From positions 1-46,422 of the IMG/VR virus record IMGVR_UViG_3300010354_000147: a DNA stretch of 46,422 nucleotides; one strand, written 5' to 3'. The DNA comes from a virus. Below, piece after piece: positions 38,304 through 46,422 of the stretch; the stretch's first letter is position 1, and each line of letters opens with the position of its first letter. A program made the translations under genes and the position numbers. The notes under the pieces were generated by a model. It made no database searches. It saw only the letters and a list, made by a program, of their open reading frames with translations, and was not told the origin of the DNA.

Positions 38304-38385
38304 AATTTTTTTTTAATAGATAGTATATAATGAATCAAAAATTACGTTTCAAAATAAACTTTAGCATAATCGTAACTATCTTAAC

Positions 38386-38416
38386 TTTGCCCTAACAAAA
38401 TAATTTTTTATATTTG
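38386..38416 (+). promoter_or_regulatory. Host-type (Bacteroidota sigma) promoter of the UvrC-like gene
   Basis: TTTG (38386-38389), exactly 19-base spacer, TATATTTG (38409-38416); the GTG start follows 4 bases later, so the mRNA is expected to be leaderless or nearly so. Confidence 0.7.
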
Positions 38417-38420
38417 TGAT

Positions 38421-39695
38421 GTGATAACAGAAAAACTTTCAAATATACCTCAATCTAGCGGTTGTTACCTTTTCAAAAACAAAAAGGGTCAAATCATCTA
38501 TGTTGGTAAATCAAAGTATCTTCCAAAACGAGTGAAGTCTTACTTTCAAAAAAATCACAAGGATCAGAAAACCTTGTCTTTGGTGAATGAGATCACTGAT
38601 GTTGAGTTCATGACCACAAATGACGAAAGTCAGGCTTTGTTATTGGAGGATGAACTTATCAAATCACACAAACCAAAATATAACATCAAAGCGAAAGATG
38701 ATCGTTCCCGACGTTGGTTTATCACTTTGAGTAGTGATGAGTTTCCAAGACTTTTAGTTTGTAATCCTTCTAATTTGACAGGTCAAGTCCTATTGGAATC
38801 TACAAGTTCCAACTCTTGTTATGAGATCTACGAGATGGTTCACGACATATTCAATCTTAGATCTTGTTCTTATAACTTGACTGAAGAGAATATTCAAAAT
38901 GGAAAGTTCAAAAGTTGTTTGGAGTTTCATCTTGGTCGTTGTAATGCTCCTTGCGTTTCTTCTATTTTGAAGTTTTCTTATTTGAAAATTGTGAGTGAAA
39001 TGAAGGAAGTATTTTCTTTTCAGTTTGACAAACTCCGAAATCGTTTGAAAAGGTGTATGAAATACCACTCTGATCAAATGGAGTTTGAGATTGCCCAGTC
39101 TTTTAAAAATAAAATGGATTCTGTTGATTTGTTACAGAAACGTCTTGAACCTTTTCGTGTTAGAAAATATAATGAGATTTCAAGATTATTCAAAGAACAA
39201 TTTGGTTTATTAAATGTTCCAACTCTTATTGAGGCTTTTGACAACTCTCATACCGCAGGGGACTGTCAAGTTTCTGCCCTTGTTCGTTACAAAAATGGTA
39301 AAACTGACAAGTCAAACTATCGTAAGTTCAACATCAAATCTGTTGAGGGTCCTGACGACTATGCGTCTTTTGATGAGGTATTAAATCGTCGATTCAAACG
39401 ACTTTTGAATGAAAAACAAGAGTTACCTTCACTTGTTATTATTGATGGTGGTAAAGGTCAGTTAGGTGTTGCTAAGAAAGTATTTGAGGATCTTGGTTTG
39501 TTGAATCGAATTGATTTGATTTCAATTTCAAAAGACGACAAACACAGATCGTCTACGATCCACAAAATTGATGGATCAAGTTTTGATATTCCAAGAAGTG
39601 AGTTTGGATTTTTATTAGCCGAGATTCAGAATGAAGTTCACCGATTTGTAATTACTTTTCATCGTAAAAAACGAAGTAAATCTATTATCGGATAA
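38421..39695 (+). CDS. UvrC-like excinuclease subunit, shortened
   Basis: 424 aa from a GTG. The N-terminal GIY-YIG-type domain (SSGCYLFKNKKGQIIYVGKS, LPKRVKSYF) is followed by the Cys-rich linker (CLEFHLGRCNAPCVS) and the RNase-H-like nuclease domain with the three expected acidic/His positions: AFDNSHTAGDCQVSALV, VIIDGGKGQLGV and EVHRFVITFHRKKRSK. The usual C-terminal helix-hairpin-helix DNA-binding pair is absent (UvrC is about 600 aa). UvrC makes the two incisions in nucleotide-excision repair. A phage copy might repair or cut DNA with host UvrAB. Untagged, host-type promoter. Confidence 0.92.
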   Translation: MITEKLSNIPQSSGCYLFKNKKGQIIYVGKSKYLPKRVKSYFQKNHKDQKTLSLVNEITDVEFMTTNDESQALLLEDELIKSHKPKYNIKAKDDRSRRWFITLSSDEFPRLLVCNPSNLTGQVLLESTSSNSCYEIYEMVHDIFNLRSCSYNLTEENIQNGKFKSCLEFHLGRCNAPCVSSILKFSYLKIVSEMKEVFSFQFDKLRNRLKRCMKYHSDQMEFEIAQSFKNKMDSVDLLQKRLEPFRVRKYNEISRLFKEQFGLLNVPTLIEAFDNSHTAGDCQVSALVRYKNGKTDKSNYRKFNIKSVEGPDDYASFDEVLNRRFKRLLNEKQELPSLVIIDGGKGQLGVAKKVFEDLGLLNRIDLISISKDDKHRSSTIHKIDGSSFDIPRSEFGFLLAEIQNEVHRFVITFHRKKRSKSIIG

Positions 39696-40347
39696 ACTTA
39701 GTGTCGTAGTAAGTTGCAATATAATCAGCACTAAGAAGTGGATATTGATTAATAACTTGATCAACACCTCCATAGTATTCTTCACTTTCGTAATATGTTT
39801 CGACATGTGGTAAGAATTCATCAATATATGTATTTATTGCATCATTAACGTCAATATTTTCATCATTTTTTGTTGCAGATACTGGGACAACGGTATTATC
39901 AATATAATATGCGTCATCATCAAAACCATTGATTTTCAATCCAAAGGATTTTATTTGAATGGTCCATCTTTTATACCCTACAAATGGAGTTCCTGTAGTG
40001 AATTTAATTTCTCTTACAGAGTCAAAAACTTTTTGAATTTGATCCCTTATTTTGTCGTTAAGATAAAATTTTGGTTGTTCGTCCAATAATATTTTAGCGG
40101 TCAATTTAAGATTAACATATTCTTCAAACTCCAATACAATATCTAAAAGATCGTCTTCCACAATTGAATAGAAATAAGAAACGTCATTTGGATTTTCTAT
40201 TTTGAACTCGATTGGATAATAAGGTTTGGTATGTCTTCTTGATACGCTTTCTTTCCCAACTCTAAAAGGAATACATTTCAATCCGTTAAGATTAATTTCA
40301 TCCCCCGCAAACTTTTTAAATAATTTTAATATTTTGTTATTATCCAT
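39685..40347 (-). CDS. 220-aa protein of unknown function
   Basis: Starts MDNNKILKLFKKFAGDEINL, leader-like only in that it is a basic helix with GDE. The body is acidic with strands (FVGYKRWTIQIKSFGLKING) and an aromatic, acidic tail (HVETYYESEEYYGGVDQVIN). Its start touches the end of the lysozyme gene (shared base 40347), so they form one unit. Converges with the UvrC-like gene by 11 bases. Confidence 0.6.
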   Translation of the reverse strand: MDNNKILKLFKKFAGDEINLNGLKCIPFRVGKESVSRRHTKPYYPIEFKIENPNDVSYFYSIVEDDLLDIVLEFEEYVNLKLTAKILLDEQPKFYLNDKIRDQIQKVFDSVREIKFTTGTPFVGYKRWTIQIKSFGLKINGFDDDAYYIDNTVVPVSATKNDENIDVNDAINTYIDEFLPHVETYYESEEYYGGVDQVINQYPLLSADYIATYYDTKFIR

Positions 40348-41264
40348 TATACAAACATATTATGTTCGTTTTCTCTTCGTTTTTTTAAACCAGGATAATC
40401 ATCGAACATTCTTTCACTTGTAGACAAAATAAGTTTTTTTGCCATCTGTAAATCACCGTCTTTAATCGCTTTTATAAATTCTGTTTTTTTTATACCTGGC
40501 CCCATGTTAAATGCCATGGAAACCATTGCGTCGTACATACCCTGAGTAATTTTAGGTTTTATACCTTCATCTTCCCATTTATCCAAGATTTGATTGATAG
40601 TTTTTTCCGCTTCTTTTATATCATCATTTAATAATTGTTCCGCCTCCTTTTCTGTTATTTTTGTTTTATGGGCAACTATTTTGTTATATCTTGGTAAAAA
40701 ATCATAGTTTTCTTTTTCTTTTGGAAAAATTGCATGTCCATATCCTATAGTGAAAGCTCCGTCTCCGATATTGTATGCAGTGAGAGATAAATTCTCTTCT
40801 TTTTTTAAGTGGTTTTTTAAATTCAAAGAAGAGTTTCTTATTTTGAAGTCTTTTTCTTTGTTTGATTGACTTTGTGATAATACTTTTTTTAATACTTCTT
40901 TTTCAGTTTCGACTGCCTTAACTATTGGTTTTTCAAAATACTTCTGCATCTGATTGATACTGACTAAACCAATAAAAGAAATAATAATATATTTTACTAT
41001 TCTTTTTTTAACTTCAGAAGATAAATTTTTTATTTTTTCTTTGAGGGTTGTGATGTATTCTATGAGATCTTCTTTTGTTTTAACCCATTTAGATGACTTA
41101 TCAATGTCTTTTTTCACATCCGTGAAATCCCATTCCATGTCAGGTTCTGTCTTACCATCTTCGGTAATTAAATTAATTTTAAATACCATTTCATCCAAGA
41201 CTTTTTCATAAACTAACTTGGATTGGATTCTTTCGACTTGTTCTTCGGTAAGAGATATTTTCAT
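40347..41264 (-). CDS. GH24 lysozyme with leader and membrane anchor
   Basis: 305 aa. The leader is MKISLTEEQVERIQSKLVYE. A long charged stalk leads to one transmembrane helix at about 88-104 (RIVKYIIISFIGLVSI). The C-terminal GH24 lysozyme domain (~145-305) has the catalytic Glu near 157 (KKEENLSLTAY), GDGAFTIGYGH (167-177) and YDAMVSMAFNMGPG. Compared with T4 lysozyme, the Asp20 position is Ile, with Asp two residues later. The family cleaves peptidoglycan glycan strands. Leader plus anchor argues for a virion-associated or signal-arrest type rather than a simple endolysin. Own TATTTAT motif. Confidence 0.85.
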   Translation of the reverse strand: MKISLTEEQVERIQSKLVYEKVLDEMVFKINLITEDGKTEPDMEWDFTDVKKDIDKSSKWVKTKEDLIEYITTLKEKIKNLSSEVKKRIVKYIIISFIGLVSINQMQKYFEKPIVKAVETEKEVLKKVLSQSQSNKEKDFKIRNSSLNLKNHLKKEENLSLTAYNIGDGAFTIGYGHAIFPKEKENYDFLPRYNKIVAHKTKITEKEAEQLLNDDIKEAEKTINQILDKWEDEGIKPKITQGMYDAMVSMAFNMGPGIKKTEFIKAIKDGDLQMAKKLILSTSERMFDDYPGLKKRRENEHNMFV

Positions 41265-41268
41265 ATCT

Positions 41269-41275
41269 ATAAATA
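41269..41275 (-). promoter_or_regulatory. TATTTAT upstream motif
   Basis: The minus strand reads ACTATATTTATAGATATG before the lysozyme gene. Confidence 0.55.
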
Positions 41276-41285
41276 TAGTAAAACT

Positions 41286-41645
41286 CTATTCGTAGGAAAT
41301 CTTTGAGACACAAACATTGTCAATTCCAAAAAATACCAATTCGTCTAATAAAACATTTTCGGTTTGACCATTCCTTATTCTTCTGTTCAACTTTCTTTTT
41401 TCACCCATAAAATATTTGTTGATGTATGTATTATTATATTTATATTTTATATCAACTTCATAACAATAAGTTTTTTTTGAGAAAGACCATCTTACTTTAT
41501 ATTTTCTAATATTTGTAACCTCGAACTCCATATCTTTTCCCCATATATTAGATTGGAAAATAACTTTTTTTTTGTTTAAAAGTTTTTTTACTCTTTTAAT
41601 ATGATCGTCTTTGACTATGTTACCTGTTTTATCTCTGTGATTCAT
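41286..41645 (-). CDS. 119-aa basic protein of unknown function
   Basis: Starts MNHRDKTGNIVKDDHIKRVK; basic beta-rich body (KYKVRWSFSKKTYCYEVDIK; NKYFMGEKRKLNRRIRNGQT). No leader. Upstream, TATATTTGTGATATG repeats almost exactly the sequence before the UvrC-like gene (TATATTTGTGATGTG), so it is probably host-promoter driven although no clear -33 element is present. Confidence 0.6.
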   Translation of the reverse strand: MNHRDKTGNIVKDDHIKRVKKLLNKKKVIFQSNIWGKDMEFEVTNIRKYKVRWSFSKKTYCYEVDIKYKYNNTYINKYFMGEKRKLNRRIRNGQTENVLLDELVFFGIDNVCVSKISYE

Positions 41646-41671
41646 ATCACAAATATAAGAAAAAAATGTTC

Positions 41672-42631
41672 TTATCGACGCGATCCCCTTCTAATTTCTT
41701 CAAGTTTTGCTTTTTTGAGGGCGGTTCCTAATTTGGAGGATATAGTGTGATTCATATTTTTATTTATTAAGTCATAATTGATGACTTTGTTTTGTCTTGA
41801 AGGATTGTTTTTTGGTCCCTTTGAAAATATTTCAGATACTTTTTCATGTTTTAACTTTTTTTCTTCGTAGTCCGTTAATTCTTGTTCTTTTTGTAACTCT
41901 TCAAAAGATTTTAATAGTTCTTTGTTAGTCACGTTTACAACTTTATATTCAGAAGTTTCATAAGTATCTAACTTTATTTCTTCTTTTTTTTTATTTTTAC
42001 TTTTTGTAAAAAATAAAGATCTCATTCGGGATGATAGTCCTGTTTCAGGATGAACCGTCAAGGAATTAGGGTGAATTCTTCTATGAAATAAAACGTGACT
42101 GGTGTGTAAGATTTTGATTTTCATTTTATATAACCTTGACATTAAATCAGAGTCTGCTGCGACTCTCCATCCTTCAAAACCATTAATCGATAAGAATAAA
42201 TCTTTTTTTATTCCAAAAACTCCTTCACCAAAAGTATTTTTTTTATCACTAAATTTTCTCTCGTTATCGACATCTTTGAAGTCTATATATTTGGGTTTTA
42301 CTAAATCGAAAAAATTCAGTTTATCATTTATTTCTGTAAATAAATCAGGTAATACTATGTCATCAGAGTCAAAAAACAACAATTTATCAAATTTTGATAA
42401 ATTACACAAAGTGTTTCTTATGATGTAGGGTCCAATGTTTTCTTCAAAATAAAAAAAATTAAAATTACTTGTAAAATCGTGTTCGTAAACATATTTTAAT
42501 GTGCTCTTACAAGAATCGATTCCAATTAAAATTTCATATTCATCATTAAATTTGACTTTTTCTATTGAATCGAATAATTCTTTAAGATACTCAACGTTGT
42601 TATAAGTTGGTATTACAACACTTAAACCCAC
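41672..42631 (-). CDS. Family 2 (GT-A) glycosyltransferase
   Basis: 319 aa, GTG start. The classical GT2 beginning SVVIPTYNNVEYLKELFDSI, the acidic metal-site segment LLFFDSDDIVLPDLF and the acceptor-side WRVAADSDLMSRLYKMKI are all present. The last ~110 residues are charged and helical, without a family match. It would transfer sugar from a nucleotide sugar onto a glycan or protein. It sits beside the TP-repeat proteins, whose many Thr residues are plausible O-glycosylation targets (inference). Confidence 0.9.
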   Translation of the reverse strand: MGLSVVIPTYNNVEYLKELFDSIEKVKFNDEYEILIGIDSCKSTLKYVYEHDFTSNFNFFYFEENIGPYIIRNTLCNLSKFDKLLFFDSDDIVLPDLFTEINDKLNFFDLVKPKYIDFKDVDNERKFSDKKNTFGEGVFGIKKDLFLSINGFEGWRVAADSDLMSRLYKMKIKILHTSHVLFHRRIHPNSLTVHPETGLSSRMRSLFFTKSKNKKKEEIKLDTYETSEYKVVNVTNKELLKSFEELQKEQELTDYEEKKLKHEKVSEIFSKGPKNNPSRQNKVINYDLINKNMNHTISSKLGTALKKAKLEEIRRGSRR

Positions 42632-42705
42632 CTTCTACTTTTTTTCATAATTTAGTTTACTAAAAAAATTACTATTGCTCACATTATAGTAAACACAGTT
42701 ATGAA

Positions 42706-44634
42706 TTAAAATCCAGGTATTGCCTTTATTGGACAACAATTAGCTGGTGAAGGCGTAACTGTTGGTAGTGGCGTCAAGGTTGGTGTGTTTGTTGGTGTAG
42801 GTGACGGATTTATACTTATAATTACGTTCGGCACTACAGTTCCTGCATAGTTTGTAATTACAATATTTGAAATATTTGTAAGATTAGAAACTTGTGATGC
42901 GGTTCCCGGTAATGTTGTTGTTGCTGTACCTGTTAGTGATCCCGCTGTCACATTGACAAACATTGGAACTGTGATTACTACCCCAGTATTAAGAACGACA
43001 TTCAAATTGAAGTTGACAACAGTGTCTATTGGTATAGAGAGGTTATAAGTTATTGTCACCACTATGTCAATGGAACCATCGTTAATCTGTGCGTCAATGG
43101 TAGCATTAATAGAAGCAGGTGCTGGTGAATTACTCGGGGTTACCGTTGCGGTTGGGGTTGAGTTTGGTGTGCTTGTATTAGTTACCGTTGGTGTAACAGT
43201 AGATGTTTGAGTCGATGTAATGGTTGGAGTTGGTGAAGAAGTTATTGTTGGTGTTACAGTTGGTGTAACAGTATTAGTTGGTGTTACAGTTGGCGTGACA
43301 GTAGGTGTATTGGTGGGTGTTTCTGTAACAGTTGGTGTAACAGTAACAGTGGCTGTTGGTGTCTCTGTAATTGTTGGGGTTGGTGTAGGTGAAGTTGCAG
43401 CACTAGGTGACACGCTTATTGTTGGTGTATTTGTTGGAGTTTCAGTTGGGGTTGCGGTTAATGTTGGTGTCACGGAAACAGCAGGTGTCTCGGTTGGTGT
43501 TGCGGTTGGCGTTTCTGTCACTGTAGATGTTAAAGTAGGTGTTTGTGTTGGAGTAAGTGTTGGGGTTTCTGTTACCGTAGGAGTGGCAGTTGGTGTTGGT
43601 GTTTTAGTTACAGTTGGGGTATTGGTAGGAGTTACAGTTGGTGTTTTAGTATTTGATGGAGTTAGAGTTGGTGTAAGAGTTTGAGTTGGTGTGTTAGTTG
43701 GGGTTGGTGTTACACCATAAATACTTGCGGTTAGTTTAGCATAGTTTCCGGGTCCAACATAATCATATGTACCAGGGGTAATACCTAAACTTTGTAGTGT
43801 TGCTCCAGTAAACGAAAGTGTTGCATACAAATCATTACTAACATTATTATCACCAAAATAAAATCCATTCTGATCAATTGCAAAATAATTTGGGTATGCC
43901 ATATTTAAAGTTCCACTACCGTTCGCTAATGACCACGAATTTGGTGCTGAACTTAATGTATATTTAGAAAACATTTCAGTGGATGGACCCCAAACTATTC
44001 TTTTTTGACTACCAACGAAAGAGTTTCCTGGAGTAAATGTGACCTGCTGATATGCATAAAACTCAAAGTTAAAGACTCCTGTAACTTCCATATAAACATT
44101 ATTGTATAATTCTAAAACTTGTATAATAATGTTTGGTTGTGGTTTTACTATATCCAAGGTTAAGGATTCGACAATACCAGTATTTCCTGTCCAAGAAAAA
44201 GTTTTAGTTGTAGGTATAATACCTAAAGTATTGTAAGTCTCTCCGGGAATTAAAAAAGACCAATCTATTTGGCCTCCCGTATATGATTGAGGGACACCTA
44301 TTGCATTATTAACATTACTGATCAGAGTACCCGCTATTGCAAAAGTATTTACCGAATTCCATGTTCCTGTTAAATTTATTACGGAGCTTAAAGTATAATC
44401 TAAACCAGCAATAACCGCAATATTAGGAATACCAACAACCGTATTGTTGTAAAATCTCATTGGATTGTTGGCGTAAGGTGCCCCTAAAAACCTCGTGGTA
44501 GCAACATATACAAAAGGGTCTGTAGAGGACGTTATTAAACTTGTTTTTCCTGCGAATGAAGCGGTATTTAAAAAACCTGAACCTGAAAATAAAATTCCAT
44601 TAGGTTGTTGTGATATTTTTAATGTAACTGGCAT
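42706..44634 (-). CDS. 642-aa TP-repeat fibre-like protein 1
   Basis: A beta-rich N-terminal part (~1-310; [20 protein letters not shown]) holds two similar subdomains ([40 protein letters not shown]). A Thr-Pro-x-x stalk of about 200 residues follows ([20 protein letters not shown] type). A C-terminal Ig-like domain ([20 protein letters not shown]) ends with a second short TP run and [14 protein letters not shown]. No signal peptide. Collinear with the next protein upstream. Likely an extended tail or head fibre. Own TATTTAT motif. Confidence 0.75.
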   Translation of the reverse strand: MPVTLKISQQPNGILFSGSGFLNTASFAGKTSLITSSTDPFVYVATTRFLGAPYANNPMRFYNNTVVGIPNIAVIAGLDYTLSSVINLTGTWNSVNTFAIAGTLISNVNNAIGVPQSYTGGQIDWSFLIPGETYNTLGIIPTTKTFSWTGNTGIVESLTLDIVKPQPNIIIQVLELYNNVYMEVTGVFNFEFYAYQQVTFTPGNSFVGSQKRIVWGPSTEMFSKYTLSSAPNSWSLANGSGTLNMAYPNYFAIDQNGFYFGDNNVSNDLYATLSFTGATLQSLGITPGTYDYVGPGNYAKLTASIYGVTPTPTNTPTQTLTPTLTPSNTKTPTVTPTNTPTVTKTPTPTATPTVTETPTLTPTQTPTLTSTVTETPTATPTETPAVSVTPTLTATPTETPTNTPTISVSPSAATSPTPTPTITETPTATVTVTPTVTETPTNTPTVTPTVTPTNTVTPTVTPTITSSPTPTITSTQTSTVTPTVTNTSTPNSTPTATVTPSNSPAPASINATIDAQINDGSIDIVVTITYNLSIPIDTVVNFNLNVVLNTGVVITVPMFVNVTAGSLTGTATTTLPGTASQVSNLTNISNIVITNYAGTVVPNVIISINPSPTPTNTPTLTPLPTVTPSPANCCPIKAIPGF

Positions 44635-44651
44635 GTCTTTACTTTTAATAT

Positions 44652-44658
44652 ATAAATA
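44652..44658 (-). promoter_or_regulatory. TATTTAT upstream motif
   Basis: The minus strand reads ATAATATTTATATATTAAAA, 17 bases before the ATG of TP-repeat protein 1, directly after the hairpin of the upstream gene. Confidence 0.5.
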
Positions 44659-44660
44659 TT

Positions 44661-44689
44661 ATGACCCAACAGAATATCCATTGGGTCAT
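44661..44689 (-). terminator. Hairpin between the two TP-repeat genes
   Basis: Perfect 9-bp arms ATGACCCAA / TTGGGTCAT with an 11-base loop, followed on the minus strand by AATATTTATATATT rather than a pure T run. Terminator of the upstream gene, adjoining the next promoter motif. Confidence 0.6.
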
Positions 44690-44711
44690 AAATTTTTAAA
44701 CTTATATTTTA

Positions 44712-46422
44712 TTAAATGTCACAACAATTTGCCGGTGAAGGAGTAACTGTCGGTAGTGGCGTTGCAGTTAATGTTGGTGTAGGTGTTGGTGTTGGGTTGA
44801 CAATTAACGATACATTTGGTATTACAGTACCAGAATAATTTGTTATAACAATATTTGTTATATATGACAATCCTTGGGAAACTTGTGCCGCATTTCCTGG
44901 TAAAGTAAATGAATCAAATCCTGACAGGGTTCCTGCCGGCATATTAATTGAGAAAGGAACTGTATACGTCGATCCATTAGTATAAACTAACACAACATCG
45001 AAGTTTGCAATAGTGTTCACAGGAATAGTGAGACTATAATTTACAGTAACCAATACTTCGATCGATCCCTCCACAATTAAACTGTTAATTGTTGCGGTAA
45101 TTGACGATGGTGGTCCTGATTTAGTAGGTGTTGGTGTCAATGTTGGTGTAACAGACATGGTAGGTGTTACACTTGCTGTATTAGTTGGTGTGTTGGTTGG
45201 CGTTAAACTTGGTGTCGATGTGAATGTAGGTGTAACGGTAGGTGTCTGAGTAACCGTTGGTGTTGATGTAGGTTGTGCAGTTAGAGTTGGTGTTGATGTA
45301 TAAGTTACAGTAGGGGTTACAGTTGGTGTAGGTGATGACGTTATTGTTGGTGTTACAGTTGGTGTAACAGTATTAGTCGCCGTATTAGTTGGTGTTACTG
45401 TAGGAGTACTTGTAGGTGTTTCTGTAACAGTTGGGGTCACTGTTGGTGTTGCTGTTGGGGTTTCTGTTGGTGTTGGGGTTGGGGTTGATGAAGCGGCGTT
45501 GCTTGGTGTTATACTTATTGTTGGAGTATTTGTTGGAGTTTCAGTTGGGGTCGTAGTTAATGTTGGTGTAGTTGTTACCGTTGGTGTCATTGTTGGTGTA
45601 ACTGTTGGTGTAACTGTTGGTGTAACTGTTACCGTTGGCGTTACAGATTGTGTTACTGTTGGTGTAACTGCTGGTGTACCTGTATTTGTAACTGTTGGTG
45701 TGACAGTAAGCGTAGGAGTCGTGGTTGGCGTTGGGCTGTTTGTAGGTGTAAGTGTTGGTGTAACAGTTGGTGTTTTCGTTTGAGTTGGTGTATTTGTAAC
45801 TGTAGGTGAAACCGTAGGGGTTATAGTAACAGTCGGTGTTACTGTCTTTGTAGGTGTTGGTGTTTTTGTAATTGTCGGTGTGACTGTAGGGGTTGGTGTT
45901 GGTGATGGTGGAGGTATTATGTTTAATTGTATAACATTATCAGGTGCTGTCCAAGTATAAGATCCTGGTATTAGACCTAAGGATTGTAAAGTAGCACCAG
46001 AATATGTCATTGATGTGTTAAATGTATTTGATGTTCTATTAGCATCCAATAAAAGGTATCCTCCTGTCAATCCAAACCATGGTTGTTGTGTTGGTGGAGC
46101 ACTTGCAAATAAAACACTAGTGTTTCCAAAATTTTGAGACGGTTGCGTAGAGAACATGAACGCATCCATGTTTGATGAATTAGGGAATATGAATATAGTT
46201 TTAGCACCGCTTCCAACCATATAATATCCTGGATTGTAAGTAAATGTTCCGACATATTGTAAAGGATTTTGGTTAATTGTACCTTGAGCACTAACATTTA
46301 CAGTATTAAGAACTTGTTGAATGTTTATCGTTAAGTTTGGTGGTTGGACTGCTTCTACCGTTAAACTATCTGAAATACCATTATTTGGGTTTGTCCAAGA
46401 ATATGTGTAGGTTCCTGGACTT
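44712..46422 (-). CDS. TP-repeat fibre-like protein 2, 5' end outside the window
   Basis: Open through the right edge; 569 codons are visible. The Met at 46220 is internal: the upstream frame continues with [20 protein letters not shown], which matches the [14 protein letters not shown] segment of protein 1. Then come the same stalk ([20 protein letters not shown] style), an Ig-like domain ([20 protein letters not shown]) and the ending SPANCCDI. It is a tandem paralog of protein 1. Confidence 0.78.
   Translation of the reverse strand, partial: SPGTYTYSWTNPNNGISDSLTVEAVQPPNLTINIQQVLNTVNVSAQGTINQNPLQYVGTFTYNPGYYMVGSGAKTIFIFPNSSNMDAFMFSTQPSQNFGNTSVLFASAPPTQQPWFGLTGGYLLLDANRTSNTFNTSMTYSGATLQSLGLIPGSYTWTAPDNVIQLNIIPPPSPTPTPTVTPTITKTPTPTKTVTPTVTITPTVSPTVTNTPTQTKTPTVTPTLTPTNSPTPTTTPTLTVTPTVTNTGTPAVTPTVTQSVTPTVTVTPTVTPTVTPTMTPTVTTTPTLTTTPTETPTNTPTISITPSNAASSTPTPTPTETPTATPTVTPTVTETPTSTPTVTPTNTATNTVTPTVTPTITSSPTPTVTPTVTYTSTPTLTAQPTSTPTVTQTPTVTPTFTSTPSLTPTNTPTNTASVTPTMSVTPTLTPTPTKSGPPSSITATINSLIVEGSIEVLVTVNYSLTIPVNTIANFDVVLVYTNGSTYTVPFSINMPAGTLSGFDSFTLPGNAAQVSQGLSYITNIVITNYSGTVIPNVSLIVNPTPTPTPTLTATPLPTVTPSPANCCDI

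Noticed and set aside
43220-43684. 154-codon rightward frame of Val/Gly repeats
   Set aside because: It is the mirror of the Thr-Pro repeat DNA on the other strand; same for 45499-45783.
1580-44658. T4 late promoter box TATAAATA
   Set aside because: Exact TATAAATA often appears on the strand opposite to the gene. In gene orientation the motif is TATTTAT, so T4-type sense promoters are not shown.

Overview
The window looks like part of the genome of a large tailed phage (T4-like in style, AT-rich) that infects a Bacteroidota, probably flavobacterial, host. Evidence for a phage: tightly packed small genes of unknown function with overlapping starts and stops, a holin-like protein, two lysozyme-type domains, peptidoglycan-binding modules, long Thr-Pro repeat fibre-like proteins, and no bacterial housekeeping block. 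Evidence for the host: a type IX secretion (T9SS) C-terminal domain protein, a second flavobacterial-type secreted protein, absence of Shine-Dalgarno sites, and promoters of the Bacteroidota form TTTG-N19-TAnnTTTG. No terminase, capsid, tail or polymerase gene is visible here, so the phage assignment is an inference.

Layout. 1-530: end of a gene, a small basic protein and a holin-like protein (+), closed by a terminator. 583-4080: leftward genes including the 743-aa T9SS-type protein. 4148-4573: FKBP/SlyD-type prolyl isomerase (+). 4692-18511: about 30 leftward small genes, most starting with a short shared N-terminal leader. 18630-21000: a different kind of region with a few small genes, host-type promoters, a G-run cluster and about 0.7 kb of hairpin-rich non-coding DNA. 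21021-21515: a secreted-protein gene flanked by two copies of a structured repeat. 21608-24879: operon of genes all starting with the MNLQEHIRR-type leader. 25088-33749: more leader-bearing genes, an RmlD-like reductase, a DUF2237 protein and a duplicated pair of ~485-aa proteins. 33762-41264: a 955-aa DHH-phosphoesterase/lysozyme-like fusion, an Ntn-hydrolase-like protein, a UvrC-like nuclease and a GH24 lysozyme. 41286-46422: glycosyltransferase and two large TP-repeat proteins, the last running off the window.

Main observation. About 39 otherwise unrelated proteins begin with one of a few 10-25-residue leader types (MKxLIRxILKEE, MNLQEHIRRVIKEE, MKIIITESQ, MKRxIRLTExDLxRIVKRVI.E, RFKQLLESSMGNVKPLI.E, MNRSYSKIRHIQ). 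Nearly all contain or end in (L/I/V)-x-E, the form of the T4 gp21 prohead-protease site. By analogy with the capsid-targeting sequences of T4 internal proteins and Alt, I infer that this is a packaged-protein (capsid cargo or injected effector) system on an unusually large scale. Cargo includes a zinc-protease-like, an ADP-ribosyltransferase-like, an Ntn-hydrolase-like, a DUF2237 and a DHH protein, lysozymes and peptidoglycan binders. Three proteins carry a second, internal leader, as if they were polyproteins. Most leader-gene transcription units start with the motif TATTTAT just upstream, a candidate late promoter, while several untagged genes have host-type promoters instead.
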